DNA from: Bacillota bacterium
Lineage (GTDB): Bacteria > Vulcanimicrobiota > JAMDEM01
DNA length: 13,797 bases
Assembly: GCA_023486985.1 (NCBI GenBank)
Contig: JAMDEM010000058.1
Coordinates: forward strand, 1-13,797
Direction: 5' to 3'
This document shows positions 1 through 6,167 of the stretch, piece by piece. The stretch's first letter is position 1; every line of letters starts with the position of its first letter. The position numbers and the translations under genes were made by a program. Below the pieces are notes generated by a model. It ran no database searches. It saw only the letters and a list, made by a program, of their open reading frames with translations, and was not told the origin of the DNA.

Positions 1-1229
1 TAGCACCTGTATTTTCAGGACAGCTTATTAGTGTAAGTCCGCCAGTATCAATACAGCCGGGTCAATCCGCAAAATGCACAGTTGTTGTGAGAAATACCGG
101 CAACCAGACATGGAAACAGAACGGGCAGTCTATGGTGGCGCTGGGAACAACGAATCCACAGGATCGCATTCCAGGATTTGTGAGGGAAGATACTGTTACT
201 CATCAGCCTTCAGGGTGGGTTACACCTAATAGAGTTTCACTTCAGCAGAGCGAGGTTCCTCCGAATGGCACAGGGACTTTTGAGTTCTGGTATTCAGCTC
301 CACAGGGGATGTCGCCGGGCAGTTATCAGGAAGCATTTAACCTTGTAGCGGACGGACAAAGCCCCGGATGGTTTCAAGGTTTATCAATTGTTTGGCCGGT
401 TACGGTCTCACCTCCGCCTGCGGCATCGATTCATGACTATGTGGCTGAGTTTGTAGGGGAAAGCGGTTTTTTAACGCTCCAGCCGGGGCAGACGGGGACG
501 GTGTGGTTTAAGTTCCGCAATAAGGGAACGGCTGTATGGAAGCAGAGCGGGCAGTATGTCGTTAGGTTGGGAACTCGTAACCCGGATAACAGGCCCAGTA
601 CATTTTTTATGTCCGGGTGGTTAGAGCCCTCCCATCCTTGCATGTTGCAAGAGCCTGAAGTGCCATCCGGCCAAATAGGTACTTTCTCGTTTCAGGTGAC
701 TGCGCCAAACACACCAGGGCAGTATGAAGAACACTTTGCTCCTGTGGTTGACGGTTTGGGCTGGGTAGAAGGATTGCCGCCGGTATTTACTACTATCACT
801 GTTCAGCCTCCGCCGGGCTATGTTGATCCTGATGCTTCACATTATCATGCCCAATATATCACTCAGAATCCTTATCCAACTCTTCGCCGCGGAGAGGCAT
901 ATAGATTTCAAGTTCAATTGCGAAATAATGGAACTGCCACATGGATCCGCGAAAAAGTAAATCTTGGCACAGACAGACCGCAGGATAGAGTGCCCGGATT
1001 TGTTCGCGAATCAGCGGATGGTTCGCCTTCGGGATGGATTAGTCCCAACCGCATCGTTATGCAGGAACAGCAGGTTCCTCCGGGAGGCACGGCTACTTTT
1101 GTTTTCTACATGCGCGTACCAGATTCAATGGCTCCCGGCAGTTATCAGGAGTATTTTCGGCTTGTAGCCGATGGTATAACATGGATGGAAGATATTGGAA
1201 TTTATTGGACCATAACTGTGGCGCCATAA
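1..1229 (+). CDS. Secreted/surface protein of tandem NBR1-type (FW) Ig-like domains, 5' partial
   Basis: The frame is open from the left edge (first full codon at base 3) to TAA at 1227-1229, giving 408 visible residues. The first in-frame GTG at 87 lies inside a domain, so the true start is upstream of the window. Three Ig-like repeats of about 115-130 residues are visible. Each has an N-terminal 'L(Q/R)xGQ/E' strand, an 'RNxGxxTW' or 'RNKGTAVW' motif, 'LGTxxPxDR', an 'SGW' motif, 'VPPxGTxTFxF' and a closing 'YQExFxLVxDGxxW' plus 'W(P/T)(V/I)TV' strand. The repeated tryptophans match the four-tryptophan (NBR1 Ig-like) domain, found in bacterial secreted proteins as a probable binding module. 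Proline-rich linkers separate repeats. Repeats 1 and 3 resemble each other more than repeat 2. No catalytic domain is visible; one could lie in the missing N-terminal part. It lies 33 bp upstream of the next gene, probably in the same operon. The family assignment comes from motif recognition; the function is unknown. Confidence 0.8.
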   Translation, partial: APVFSGQLISVSPPVSIQPGQSAKCTVVVRNTGNQTWKQNGQSMVALGTTNPQDRIPGFVREDTVTHQPSGWVTPNRVSLQQSEVPPNGTGTFEFWYSAPQGMSPGSYQEAFNLVADGQSPGWFQGLSIVWPVTVSPPPAASIHDYVAEFVGESGFLTLQPGQTGTVWFKFRNKGTAVWKQSGQYVVRLGTRNPDNRPSTFFMSGWLEPSHPCMLQEPEVPSGQIGTFSFQVTAPNTPGQYEEHFAPVVDGLGWVEGLPPVFTTITVQPPPGYVDPDASHYHAQYITQNPYPTLRRGEAYRFQVQLRNNGTATWIREKVNLGTDRPQDRVPGFVRESADGSPSGWISPNRIVMQEQQVPPGGTATFVFYMRVPDSMAPGSYQEYFRLVADGITWMEDIGIYWTITVAP

Positions 1230-1262
1230 TGGTAACATCTATTTTAGAATGGGGGATTAAGT

Positions 1263-2342
1263 ATGAAGCGTTTGCTGGTTGGCATCCTATGTATTTGGTT
1301 AGCTCTTTGGTCATCTTTTGTTTTCGCTCAGCCTCTTGGCAAGTTGCAGCAAGGCGTAAAATTGCGCCTCCGCCTGTTGGAAACAGTTAGCACTGCTCAT
1401 GCGCATAAGGGTGACACTGTAAATTTCGAGGTTGTCTCTGATTACAAGGAAAATAATGTAACTCTTATCGCTGCCGGAGCGCGCGGGTTTGGGACAGTTA
1501 CCGAAGCAGAGCCAGCTCGTGGATTGGGCCGCAACGGGAAACTTCTTATTTCAATTGATTATGTGCAAGCTGTTGACGGCACAAATGTCAAAGTAAGAAT
1601 GACATCAGAAAAATCGGGAACTAACGCGGGTTTCTGGGCATGGGGAGGAGCGTTGCTGCTGTCTCCTTTGTTTTTGTTTGTGAAAGGTTCGCAAGCGGTT
1701 TTTGAAAAAGGCACTGAAGTAGAAGTTTATGTGGATGAGAACAAAGAAATTCAAGCAAATAATGCTCAGGCGCCGGGTCCTCAATCTTCAATTTCGGCTT
1801 CTCAGGGAGCAGCTTCCCAACAATCAGACACAGCTTCATCAGGATATGTTCCTCAACCTCCCCCTAAAAGCTTGCTAAGCTCTGCTGAATTGCAAGAGAA
1901 GAAAGCGACACCTGTAGCTTACGGAGAAAAAGCGCCGAACTTTAAATTAAAGGACCGCAGTGGAAGGATTGTGTCATTATCGCAGTTCAAAGGGCGCAAA
2001 ATGTGTGTGTTGTATTTTTGGAGGATTAAGGATGCCGAATCTACATCCATATTACAGGCTCTTCAGCGCGTCTATGATAGATACGCATTAAAAAATCTAA
2101 TTGTAATAGCTGTTCACTGTGATCCCTCTCAATGGAATAAAACCATTAAGATAATGAGAAGTATTGATTATCCTGTATTAAAAGGCAATAAAGAAGTGGC
2201 AGAACTTTATGGCTTAAATTCTATGCGTTCCTTGGTATATGTTATTGATGCTGGCGGGGTTGTGGTTTCCGCGGAGGAAGCCTCGGCGTTTACTGAAGAG
2301 CAAATGGTTAAATTGATAGATAAAATATTGGGAGGCGGATAA
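1263..2342 (+). CDS. Exported protein with C-terminal thioredoxin-like domain lacking CxxC
   Basis: This 359-aa protein starts at ATG 1263, seven bases after a GGGGG stretch (1251-1255) that serves as ribosome binding site. Residues 1-22 form a signal peptide (KR, hydrophobic core, cleavage probably after FA). Residues ~30-115 form a beta-rich domain with 'KGDTVNFEV', 'IAAGARGFGTV' and 'VDGTNVKV', a pattern I have seen in exported proteins of unknown function. A hydrophobic segment at ~124-142 may be a membrane or buried segment. A Ser/Gln/Pro-rich linker (~165-215) leads to a redoxin/TlpA-type thioredoxin fold (~218-357) beginning 'GEKAPNFKLKDRSG'. The motif that would hold FWxxWCxxC reads FWRIKDAES, so both redox cysteines are replaced (D257, S260), and the usual cis-proline position is S323. 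It is unlikely to be an oxidoreductase. The next start codon follows its stop directly, and the next product ends in the same kind of domain. Likely a periplasmic or cell-surface binding or scaffold protein. Confidence 0.85.
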   Translation: MKRLLVGILCIWLALWSSFVFAQPLGKLQQGVKLRLRLLETVSTAHAHKGDTVNFEVVSDYKENNVTLIAAGARGFGTVTEAEPARGLGRNGKLLISIDYVQAVDGTNVKVRMTSEKSGTNAGFWAWGGALLLSPLFLFVKGSQAVFEKGTEVEVYVDENKEIQANNAQAPGPQSSISASQGAASQQSDTASSGYVPQPPPKSLLSSAELQEKKATPVAYGEKAPNFKLKDRSGRIVSLSQFKGRKMCVLYFWRIKDAESTSILQALQRVYDRYALKNLIVIAVHCDPSQWNKTIKIMRSIDYPVLKGNKEVAELYGLNSMRSLVYVIDAGGVVVSAEEASAFTEEQMVKLIDKILGGG

Positions 2343-3668
2343 ATGCATTTTTCTAATTTAAATTTATCACAAAAAGGCAGTCGCCTATTAAACACAGTTT
2401 CTCTGGTTTTCCTGTTGTTTTTGTTTTTTTGCCTCTCTCCGGCTTGGGCGGAATCTTCTCTTGTGATTACAACAGAACCTCCCGGAGCTATTATTTTTAT
2501 TGACGGCACTCAAATTGGTGGAGCTCCATGCAAAATAAATACCATAGCAGCCGGAAATCATAAACTTGAGGCTCGGAAGCAGGGTTATAAACCGGTTTTG
2601 CAGGATATTGTGATTGAGGAAAGTACTCCTCAAAATCTTCATTTGCGTCTTACTCCGGAACTCCACCTGCTTATGAGCTTGGTGGATAAACGTTACGGCA
2701 CATTTGTTATAGGTTACACTAAGCCATATACAGTGGCTTCTCTTCAGGGTAAGACTCCGTTTGATATTGAAGAGGTCCCTGATCAGAATCGCAGCTCAGA
2801 GGAAATTCGCAAATTGTGCGCGGACCGGAAAGCCGCTGGATTTTTGCGGTGTGAATTTAAACAAGATGTCACAATGTTTTTTACTATAAGCTATACATCT
2901 ATATTGTCTATTAAAATTTTTGATGGTGTCACGGGAAACTCAATTGATGATCGCAAACTTGAGCGCCAGTCAAATTTTGTATTTAATGTCCAGATTGGTA
3001 AATGTAATCAGATGAGAGCTGATATCTGGGATGAGTTTACTAACGCGCTTCCGTTATGGGTTAAGCCTTTTATAGGAAAAGAACCCCCTGTATCAGAAAC
3101 TGCTAAGCTAGATTCATCTGCTGCTGTTTCTCAAGCGGCTTCCTCTCCTAAGACTTCAGTACAAAATTCGGCTTCTCAATCAATATCTAAAGATCAGTCA
3201 GCCGCCGCCGAAAAGTCCGATACATTATCCCCGCTCAGGGCAGGGGTTCAGGCACCGGATTTTTCACTGCTTGATAGGAGTGGAAGAAAAGTAACGTTAA
3301 ACCAATATTTAAAGAAAAACATTTGCTTAATATGTTTTTGGGCCGCAGACTCTACAGATATACCGTTAACTTTGAAGATCCTTCAAAGCATCTCTAAAAG
3401 TTTTAAAACCCGCAGTGTAAAGGTGATAGCGATCCATACAAAGCCAGTTGTGCGGTTGGCGGCAAATAAGATGCTTAAAGATATTACTTATCCAGTTTTA
3501 TGGGACAATGGCACTATAGCAGCGCTATATGGTGTTAAGGATGAAGGTCCATGGATTCTTATAGTAGATCGAAATGGTACTATTATGTTTTCTGATATGG
3601 CAATAGCGATCAGTAAGAACCGTATTATGAAAATGTTAGACGATTTTTGTTCCAAGGACAATCATTAA
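2343..3668 (+). CDS. Exported PEGA-domain protein with C-terminal thioredoxin-like domain lacking CxxC
   Basis: This 441-aa protein starts at ATG 2343, directly after the previous gene's TAA (2340-2342). Its Shine-Dalgarno GGAGG (2331-2335) lies inside the preceding gene, so the two are probably translationally coupled. A signal peptide covers about residues 1-36 (hydrophobic core ~18-30, cleavage probably after AWA). A PEGA domain follows at ~39-104, with 'ITTEPPGAIIFIDGTQIGG', 'AAGNHKLEARKQGYKP' and a closing 'LRLTP' strand. Residues ~106-245 form an unrecognised beta-rich domain with four cysteines (C159, C170, C221 and nearby C63 in PEGA). A Ser/Ala/Gln linker (~247-297) precedes a thioredoxin fold (~299-437) starting 'GVQAPDFSLLDRSG', very like its upstream neighbour. 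The active-site stretch reads FWAADSTDI, so CxxC is lost (S337, I340), though the cis-proline position is kept (P403). PEGA domains are surface-associated modules; with the dead redoxin fold a binding or structural role is inferred. Function unknown. Confidence 0.85.
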   Translation: MHFSNLNLSQKGSRLLNTVSLVFLLFLFFCLSPAWAESSLVITTEPPGAIIFIDGTQIGGAPCKINTIAAGNHKLEARKQGYKPVLQDIVIEESTPQNLHLRLTPELHLLMSLVDKRYGTFVIGYTKPYTVASLQGKTPFDIEEVPDQNRSSEEIRKLCADRKAAGFLRCEFKQDVTMFFTISYTSILSIKIFDGVTGNSIDDRKLERQSNFVFNVQIGKCNQMRADIWDEFTNALPLWVKPFIGKEPPVSETAKLDSSAAVSQAASSPKTSVQNSASQSISKDQSAAAEKSDTLSPLRAGVQAPDFSLLDRSGRKVTLNQYLKKNICLICFWAADSTDIPLTLKILQSISKSFKTRSVKVIAIHTKPVVRLAANKMLKDITYPVLWDNGTIAALYGVKDEGPWILIVDRNGTIMFSDMAIAISKNRIMKMLDDFCSKDNH

Positions 3669-3944
3669 TAATCTTAAAAAGGAGGAGGTGTGATTAGAGA
3701 CAATTAAAATTCCCCACTGAATTTTCTTCACGAAACCCTCGCCACTTTACCGGCTATAACCGGTGTATTTTTAGGATGTAAAGTTTACTCTGCTGGTCTA
3801 GAAAATTTAATAAATATAATCTTTGCTTTATCTGCCGCTGTTTCATCCTTGATGGCTGATATTTGATTTCCTTGCTTAAACCAATTTTAACAGACTGATT
3901 ATGTAAATAAGCTGATGAAGGAAGTAATTATAAACAATTTTGAC
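3669..3944. other. Gene-free A+T-rich stretch with possible insertion-sequence remnant
   Basis: No convincing gene is present between the stop of the PEGA/redoxin gene and the toxin-antitoxin promoter. It begins with a very strong Shine-Dalgarno (AAAAAGGAGGAGG, 3676-3688) that serves only GTG at 3690, a five-codon frame ending at TAA 3705-3707. From about 3698, GACAATTAAAATTCCCCACT resembles, from memory, ends of some IS21-like elements; I cannot verify this, and no transposase reading frame remains. On the minus strand a start-less frame of about 33 codons (roughly 3795-3895) is too short to call. The stretch looks like an old insertion or deletion scar. Confidence 0.4.
3749..3771 (+). terminator. 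Weak candidate terminator after the exported-protein operon
   Basis: ACCGG (3749-3753) and CCGGT (3760-3764) form a 5-bp GC-rich stem with a six-base loop, followed by GTATTTTT. The stem is short and the T-run imperfect, and it lies about 80 bases past the stop codon at 3668. It is the only terminator-like structure I found after the three-gene run. It may instead be a chance palindrome. Confidence 0.25.
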
Positions 3945-3973
3945 TTGTTTTTTGCGGTAAATTTGTATATAAT
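3945..3973 (+). promoter_or_regulatory. Promoter of the toxin-antitoxin pair
   Basis: A perfect -10 TATAAT lies at 3968-3973, with TTGTTT (3945-3950) at a 17-bp spacing as -35. A better -35 match, TTGACT (3940-3945), is at an unfavourable 22-bp spacing. Transcription would start around 3980, inside the palindromic repeats that I read as an operator. Confidence 0.6.
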
Positions 3974-3997
3974 GTATAGGGAGCTATAAAGCTATAC
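3974..3997 (+). promoter_or_regulatory. Candidate operator for the RHH antitoxin
   Basis: GTATAG (3974-3979) is mirrored by CTATAC (3992-3997). Inside it, TATAG (3975-3979) also pairs with CTATA (3984-3988), and AGCTATA occurs twice eight bases apart (3982-3988, 3990-3996). Tandem short palindromes at the transcription start and just upstream of an RHH antitoxin are typical of autoregulated toxin-antitoxin operators. Binding by this antitoxin is inferred. Confidence 0.5.
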
Positions 3998-4015
3998 ACA
4001 AAAGGGATGGTTGAA

Positions 4016-4285
4016 ATGATTAAGATGAAGCAGTTGAATATTAGAATTTCGCATCAAGAATATGATACTCTGGCACAGTTAGCGCTTGAAAGTAAAAAGA
4101 CCATTAGCCAGATTATGAGAGAGTTGATAGAAAAGGAGGAACAAGAACTTAAGAAAAAACGACTTAAAGAAGTATATGCTTTTGGCAAAAAATTTGCAAA
4201 AGAAAGAGGATTGGAAGAAGAGCAGATTATAGAGGCGGTTATGGAAAGCAGGTATGGCAAAAATTGGAAAGAAAAGCTGTCTTAG
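4016..4285 (+). CDS. Ribbon-helix-helix antitoxin of a PIN-family toxin-antitoxin pair
   Basis: This is a small basic, helix-rich protein of 89 aa from ATG 4016. The AGGG at 4003-4006 is nine bases from this start; the in-frame ATG at 4007 abuts it with no spacer, so 4016 is preferred (92 aa otherwise). Residues ~5-12 (KQLNIRIS) form the DNA-contacting beta strand. Two helices follow (~13-26 and ~29-40, with TISQIMRELIEKEEQE), as in CopG/Arc-type repressors. The charged C-terminal half with 'FGKKFAKERGLEEEQIIEAVMESRYG' fits the part that wraps and blocks a PIN toxin in such pairs. It overlaps the toxin frame by 22 bp, suggesting translational coupling, and is preceded by its own promoter and a palindromic operator candidate, so autorepression is likely. 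Base composition is more A+T-rich than rpoBC, in keeping with a mobile module. Confidence 0.85.
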   Translation: MIKMKQLNIRISHQEYDTLAQLALESKKTISQIMRELIEKEEQELKKKRLKEVYAFGKKFAKERGLEEEQIIEAVMESRYGKNWKEKLS

Positions 4286-4674
4286 ACACCAATATCTATA
4301 TTTCTGCTTTTTTGTTCGGTGGAATTCCCTTGAAGCTTATAGAATATGCTATTCAAGGAAAGTTTATTTTAATAGTTTCCCAGCCTATTCTGGAAGAATT
4401 TAAAGAAAAGCTTGTTGAGAAATTCAATTATTCGCTTGAGGAGGCTAAGAAAGCTGCAGAAGTAATAATTGAGAACGCCCTGCTTGTTAAGATATCCGGT
4501 ACTCTTAAAGGTATTTCCATAGACCCTGACGACAATCTGGTTATGGATACTTCTAAAATATCCGATGCTCAATATATTGTCACCGGAGACCATCATCTTC
4601 TTGATATTAAAGAATATAAAGGGATAAAAATCATAAAAGCTGCTGAATTCTTAAACTTATTAGAAAAAATATAA
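4264..4674 (+). CDS. PIN-domain toxin (putative endoribonuclease)
   Basis: This is a 136-aa single-domain protein of the 'putative toxin-antitoxin system toxin component, PIN family' type. It begins at TTG 4264, inside the antitoxin gene; no ATG or GTG fits the N-terminal strand, and the family start (MxxxVLDTN) is matched by 'MERKAVLDTNIYISAF'. PIN enzymes are Mg-dependent RNases with a cluster of acidic residues. The visible candidates are D8 (LDTN), E45 (ILEEF), D90 (DPDDN) and D109 (VTGDHHLL). The C-terminus 'YKGIKIIKAAEFL' is a family signature. The usual A(D/N)YIV(T/S)GD motif reads AQYIVTGD, so the third position of that site is Gln103. All other acidic candidates are kept, so it may be active. 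The frame is intact and length is normal. The antitoxin immediately upstream is its expected partner. RNA target unknown. Confidence 0.88.
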   Translation: MERKAVLDTNIYISAFLFGGIPLKLIEYAIQGKFILIVSQPILEEFKEKLVEKFNYSLEEAKKAAEVIIENALLVKISGTLKGISIDPDDNLVMDTSKISDAQYIVTGDHHLLDIKEYKGIKIIKAAEFLNLLEKI

Positions 4675-4776
4675 TTATTTCTGATACAAGGAATAATACC
4701 AAATCATTTGTTAATGACTGAAAGATGAAAAATTATTAGCCCAAAAATGGAGAAGTCAACGAAAATCCGATGGTTA

Positions 4777-4805
4777 TTGCATTTTATGGCAAAATGATGT
4801 ATAAT
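4777..4805 (+). promoter_or_regulatory. Promoter of the structured leader/glycosidase gene
   Basis: TTGCAT (4777-4782) and a perfect TATAAT (4800-4805) are separated by exactly 17 bp. A start near 4812 gives a leader of about 180 nt before the start codon at 4992. The 100 bp between the PIN gene and this promoter hold nothing else that I recognise. Confidence 0.7.
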
Positions 4806-4811
4806 AAAATT

Positions 4812-4965
4812 GCAAGAAAAGCTGAATAAGCAAAGCTTGTTTTGCGGCAGGAGACCCCGCGGCAAGAGTGCGGGGTGCTCGATAGCAAAATAAAGGCATC
4901 TGACTATTTCACTGCCAGGCAAATTGGGGTGAAACTTCAAAAGAAGTTTCACCCTAATTTTTTTT
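4812..4965 (+). ncRNA. Structured leader RNA or small RNA of unrecognised class
   Basis: The inferred transcript from the 4777-4805 promoter holds several hairpins before its terminator. GCAAA/TTTGC (around 4830-4845) is one. A 7-bp GC-rich stem ACCCCGC (4854-4860)/GCGGGGT (4870-4876) has a nine-base loop. TGCT/AGCA (4876-4887) closes a CGAT loop. GGCA (4895-4898)/TGCC (4913-4916) closes a fourth. TTTCAC (4907-4912) can pair with GTGAAA (4929-4934) in the 5' arm of the terminator, so it could act as an antiterminator; it repeats the six bases of the terminator's own 3' arm (4947-4952). Only 26 bases separate the T-run from the start codon downstream, leaving no room for another promoter. The gene must therefore be expressed by readthrough, which argues for a cis-regulator. 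I compared it from memory with common riboswitch motifs (TPP, FMN, SAM, cobalamin, c-di-GMP, guanidine, fluoride) and found no match. A stand-alone small RNA remains possible. Confidence 0.5.
4921..4965 (+). terminator. Strong intrinsic terminator inside the leader
   Basis: An 18-bp stem with one G-U pair (4921-4938 with 4943-4960) closes an AAAA loop and runs into a T-tract (4958-4965). It sits between the promoter at 4777-4805 and the ATG at 4992, so it should stop most transcripts unless an alternative fold prevents it. Confidence 0.85.
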
Positions 4966-4991
4966 CAAAGTTCGGCGGGAGGAGGATAAAA

Positions 4992-6062
4992 ATGAAGATA
5001 CTCCTCGAAATATCGTTAATAATAATAGCAGCGGTTATGTTAACGGCTGTTGCTCTGGCGGAAAGCGTTGTTTTTCAGAATGAAAAAGTTAACGGAATTA
5101 ACGTTAAGATTATATATGTGGACCTCTCGGATCTTTCTGTTAAAGTAACTCCTCAGGTAAGCCAAAATTTTCCAGGCACCAATGAAAATTTTGCCGGCAT
5201 GCTTCACCGCTCCAAACCCACGGCGGCCATTAACGGCACTTATTTCTGTATAAGAACTTTAAAACCGGTTGGAGACATTGTGATAGACGGGAAGCTGGTA
5301 AATTACGGCGGATTTGGCACTGTCATGGCGATAACTTCCGATAACAAAGTAAAGTTTTTCAGCGCTCCATGGGGTAGAAGAATAGAATGGGACGGGTTTG
5401 AAACCGTTATTTCGGCTGGACCCAGGCTTTTGAAAGCCGGCAGGGTAAGCCTTTATCCAAGAGCGGAGGGATTCAGGGACCCGAGAGTTTATTCTTACGC
5501 ACAAAGAAGCGCAGTGGGAGTAACGGGCGGCAACAAGCTTCTCCTTGTTTATGTGCCAAAGCCCGTAAGCTTAAGACAACTTGCAAACATAATGAAAACA
5601 CTTGACTGTGTTGAAGCCATGGCGCTTGACGGCGGCTCTTCAACCGGACTTTTTTACAGAGGCAAATTTATCAAAAAACCCGGAAGAAAGCTTACCAATC
5701 TTCTTCTGGTCTATCAAAATTTTGGAACAAGAGCTGCAAGAGAAAACTCTAAAATCTCCAGCGGGGAATTTGAAAACATTCTTGACGCTATTTCCAGTGA
5801 CAGGGTTTTTGCCAGAGGGATGAGGATGTACTGGTGCGGGAATTACGAAGAAGCCTACAGGTATTTGAACGAAGCTTCTAAGGGCAAGGAATATCCAATT
5901 TATTTTAAAATGGTTGCGCTGGCAAGAGAAGTTAAGGAAAACAGGGAAAAGAAGAAAACCGACTACAACACCGGAATGAACACAGTTGTGATTTTTTACG
6001 GTCAAAGCAAGCGAGAGGAATCAGTGGTTCCCGCACCCACTTCTACTCCGGACAAGAAATAA
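4992..6062 (+). CDS. Exported phosphodiester glycosidase (NAGPA-type) domain protein
   Basis: This 356-aa protein starts at ATG 4992, behind a strong Shine-Dalgarno (GGGAGGAGG, 4978-4986). The frame stays open back to a TTG at 4842, but that extension crosses the intrinsic terminator and would bury the signal peptide, so I reject it. Residues 1-23 are a signal peptide (hydrophobic core, cleavage probably after ALA). The phosphodiester glycosidase domain, related to the enzyme uncovering mannose-6-phosphate (NAGPA), spans ~27-243. Motifs in order are 'AAINGTYF' (78-85), 'GDIVIDGKLV' (94-103), 'SAGPRLLKAG' (141-150), 'QRSAVGV' (171-177), 'MALDGGSST' (210-218) and 'KLTNLLLVY' (233-241). Bacterial members are exported and thought to act on cell-surface glycans or teichoic acid-like phosphodiesters; the substrate here is unknown. 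The C-terminal ~110 residues are helical with a TPR-like 'YEEAYRYLNEASKG' stretch, then a charged, Ser/Thr/Pro tail. Expression is probably controlled by the attenuator-like leader. Confidence 0.87.
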   Translation: MKILLEISLIIIAAVMLTAVALAESVVFQNEKVNGINVKIIYVDLSDLSVKVTPQVSQNFPGTNENFAGMLHRSKPTAAINGTYFCIRTLKPVGDIVIDGKLVNYGGFGTVMAITSDNKVKFFSAPWGRRIEWDGFETVISAGPRLLKAGRVSLYPRAEGFRDPRVYSYAQRSAVGVTGGNKLLLVYVPKPVSLRQLANIMKTLDCVEAMALDGGSSTGLFYRGKFIKKPGRKLTNLLLVYQNFGTRAARENSKISSGEFENILDAISSDRVFARGMRMYWCGNYEEAYRYLNEASKGKEYPIYFKMVALAREVKENREKKKTDYNTGMNTVVIFYGQSKREESVVPAPTSTPDKK

Positions 6063-6065
6063 TTT

Positions 6066-6120
6066 CCCCCCCTCTTTGTTAAAGAGGGGCGGGGGGAGTT
6101 GGATTTTTTCTTAAAAAATC
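6066..6120 (+). terminator. GC-rich hairpin repeat acting as terminator
   Basis: Four bases after the glycosidase stop codon, C7-TCTTT (6066-6077) pairs with AAAGAGGGG and a G-run (6081-6096), with one bulged C at 6090 and a GTT loop. A T6 run follows at 6104-6109. A second perfect palindrome, GATTTTTT (6102-6109) with AAAAAATC (6113-6120), is nested downstream. The pairing is strong, but the gap to the T-run is about seven bases. The form, a C-rich/G-rich hairpin plus an A/T palindrome, resembles dispersed intergenic repeats seen in many uncultured bacterial genomes, so it may be both a repeat copy and a terminator. Confidence 0.6.
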
Positions 6121-6132
6121 TGCAAAATTGTA

Positions 6133-6161
6133 TTGACAGTTGTCTTTGTATATGATATTAT
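6133..6161 (+). promoter_or_regulatory. Strong extended -10 promoter of rpoBC
   Basis: A perfect TTGACA (6133-6138) is 17 bp from TATTAT (6156-6161), and TGA at 6153-6155 supplies the TGn extended -10 element. The A/T-rich stretch just upstream (6102-6132) could act as an UP element. Transcription should start near 6168. This places rpoB under its own promoter rather than in an rplJL-rpoBC operon. Confidence 0.85.
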
Positions 6162-6167
6162 ATCTTT

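Noticed and set aside
3795..3895. Minus-strand start-less frame of about 33 codons in the gap before the toxin-antitoxin pair
   Set aside because: Too short, no start codon or ribosome site, and no recognised family; could be a gene fragment but not supportable.
3940..3973. TTGACT (3940-3945) as -35 for the toxin-antitoxin promoter
   Set aside because: It is a better hexamer than TTGTTT, but its 22-bp distance to TATAAT is outside the normal range.
4842..4991. N-terminal extension of the glycosidase frame from TTG 4842 (50 residues)
   Set aside because: It runs through the intrinsic terminator and the leader stems, has no Shine-Dalgarno at 4842, and would place 50 charged residues before a clear signal peptide.
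5640..6005. Minus-strand frame of 121 codons inside the glycosidase gene
   Set aside because: It is antisense to conserved 'DGGSST' coding sequence; no promoter or Shine-Dalgarno on that strand.
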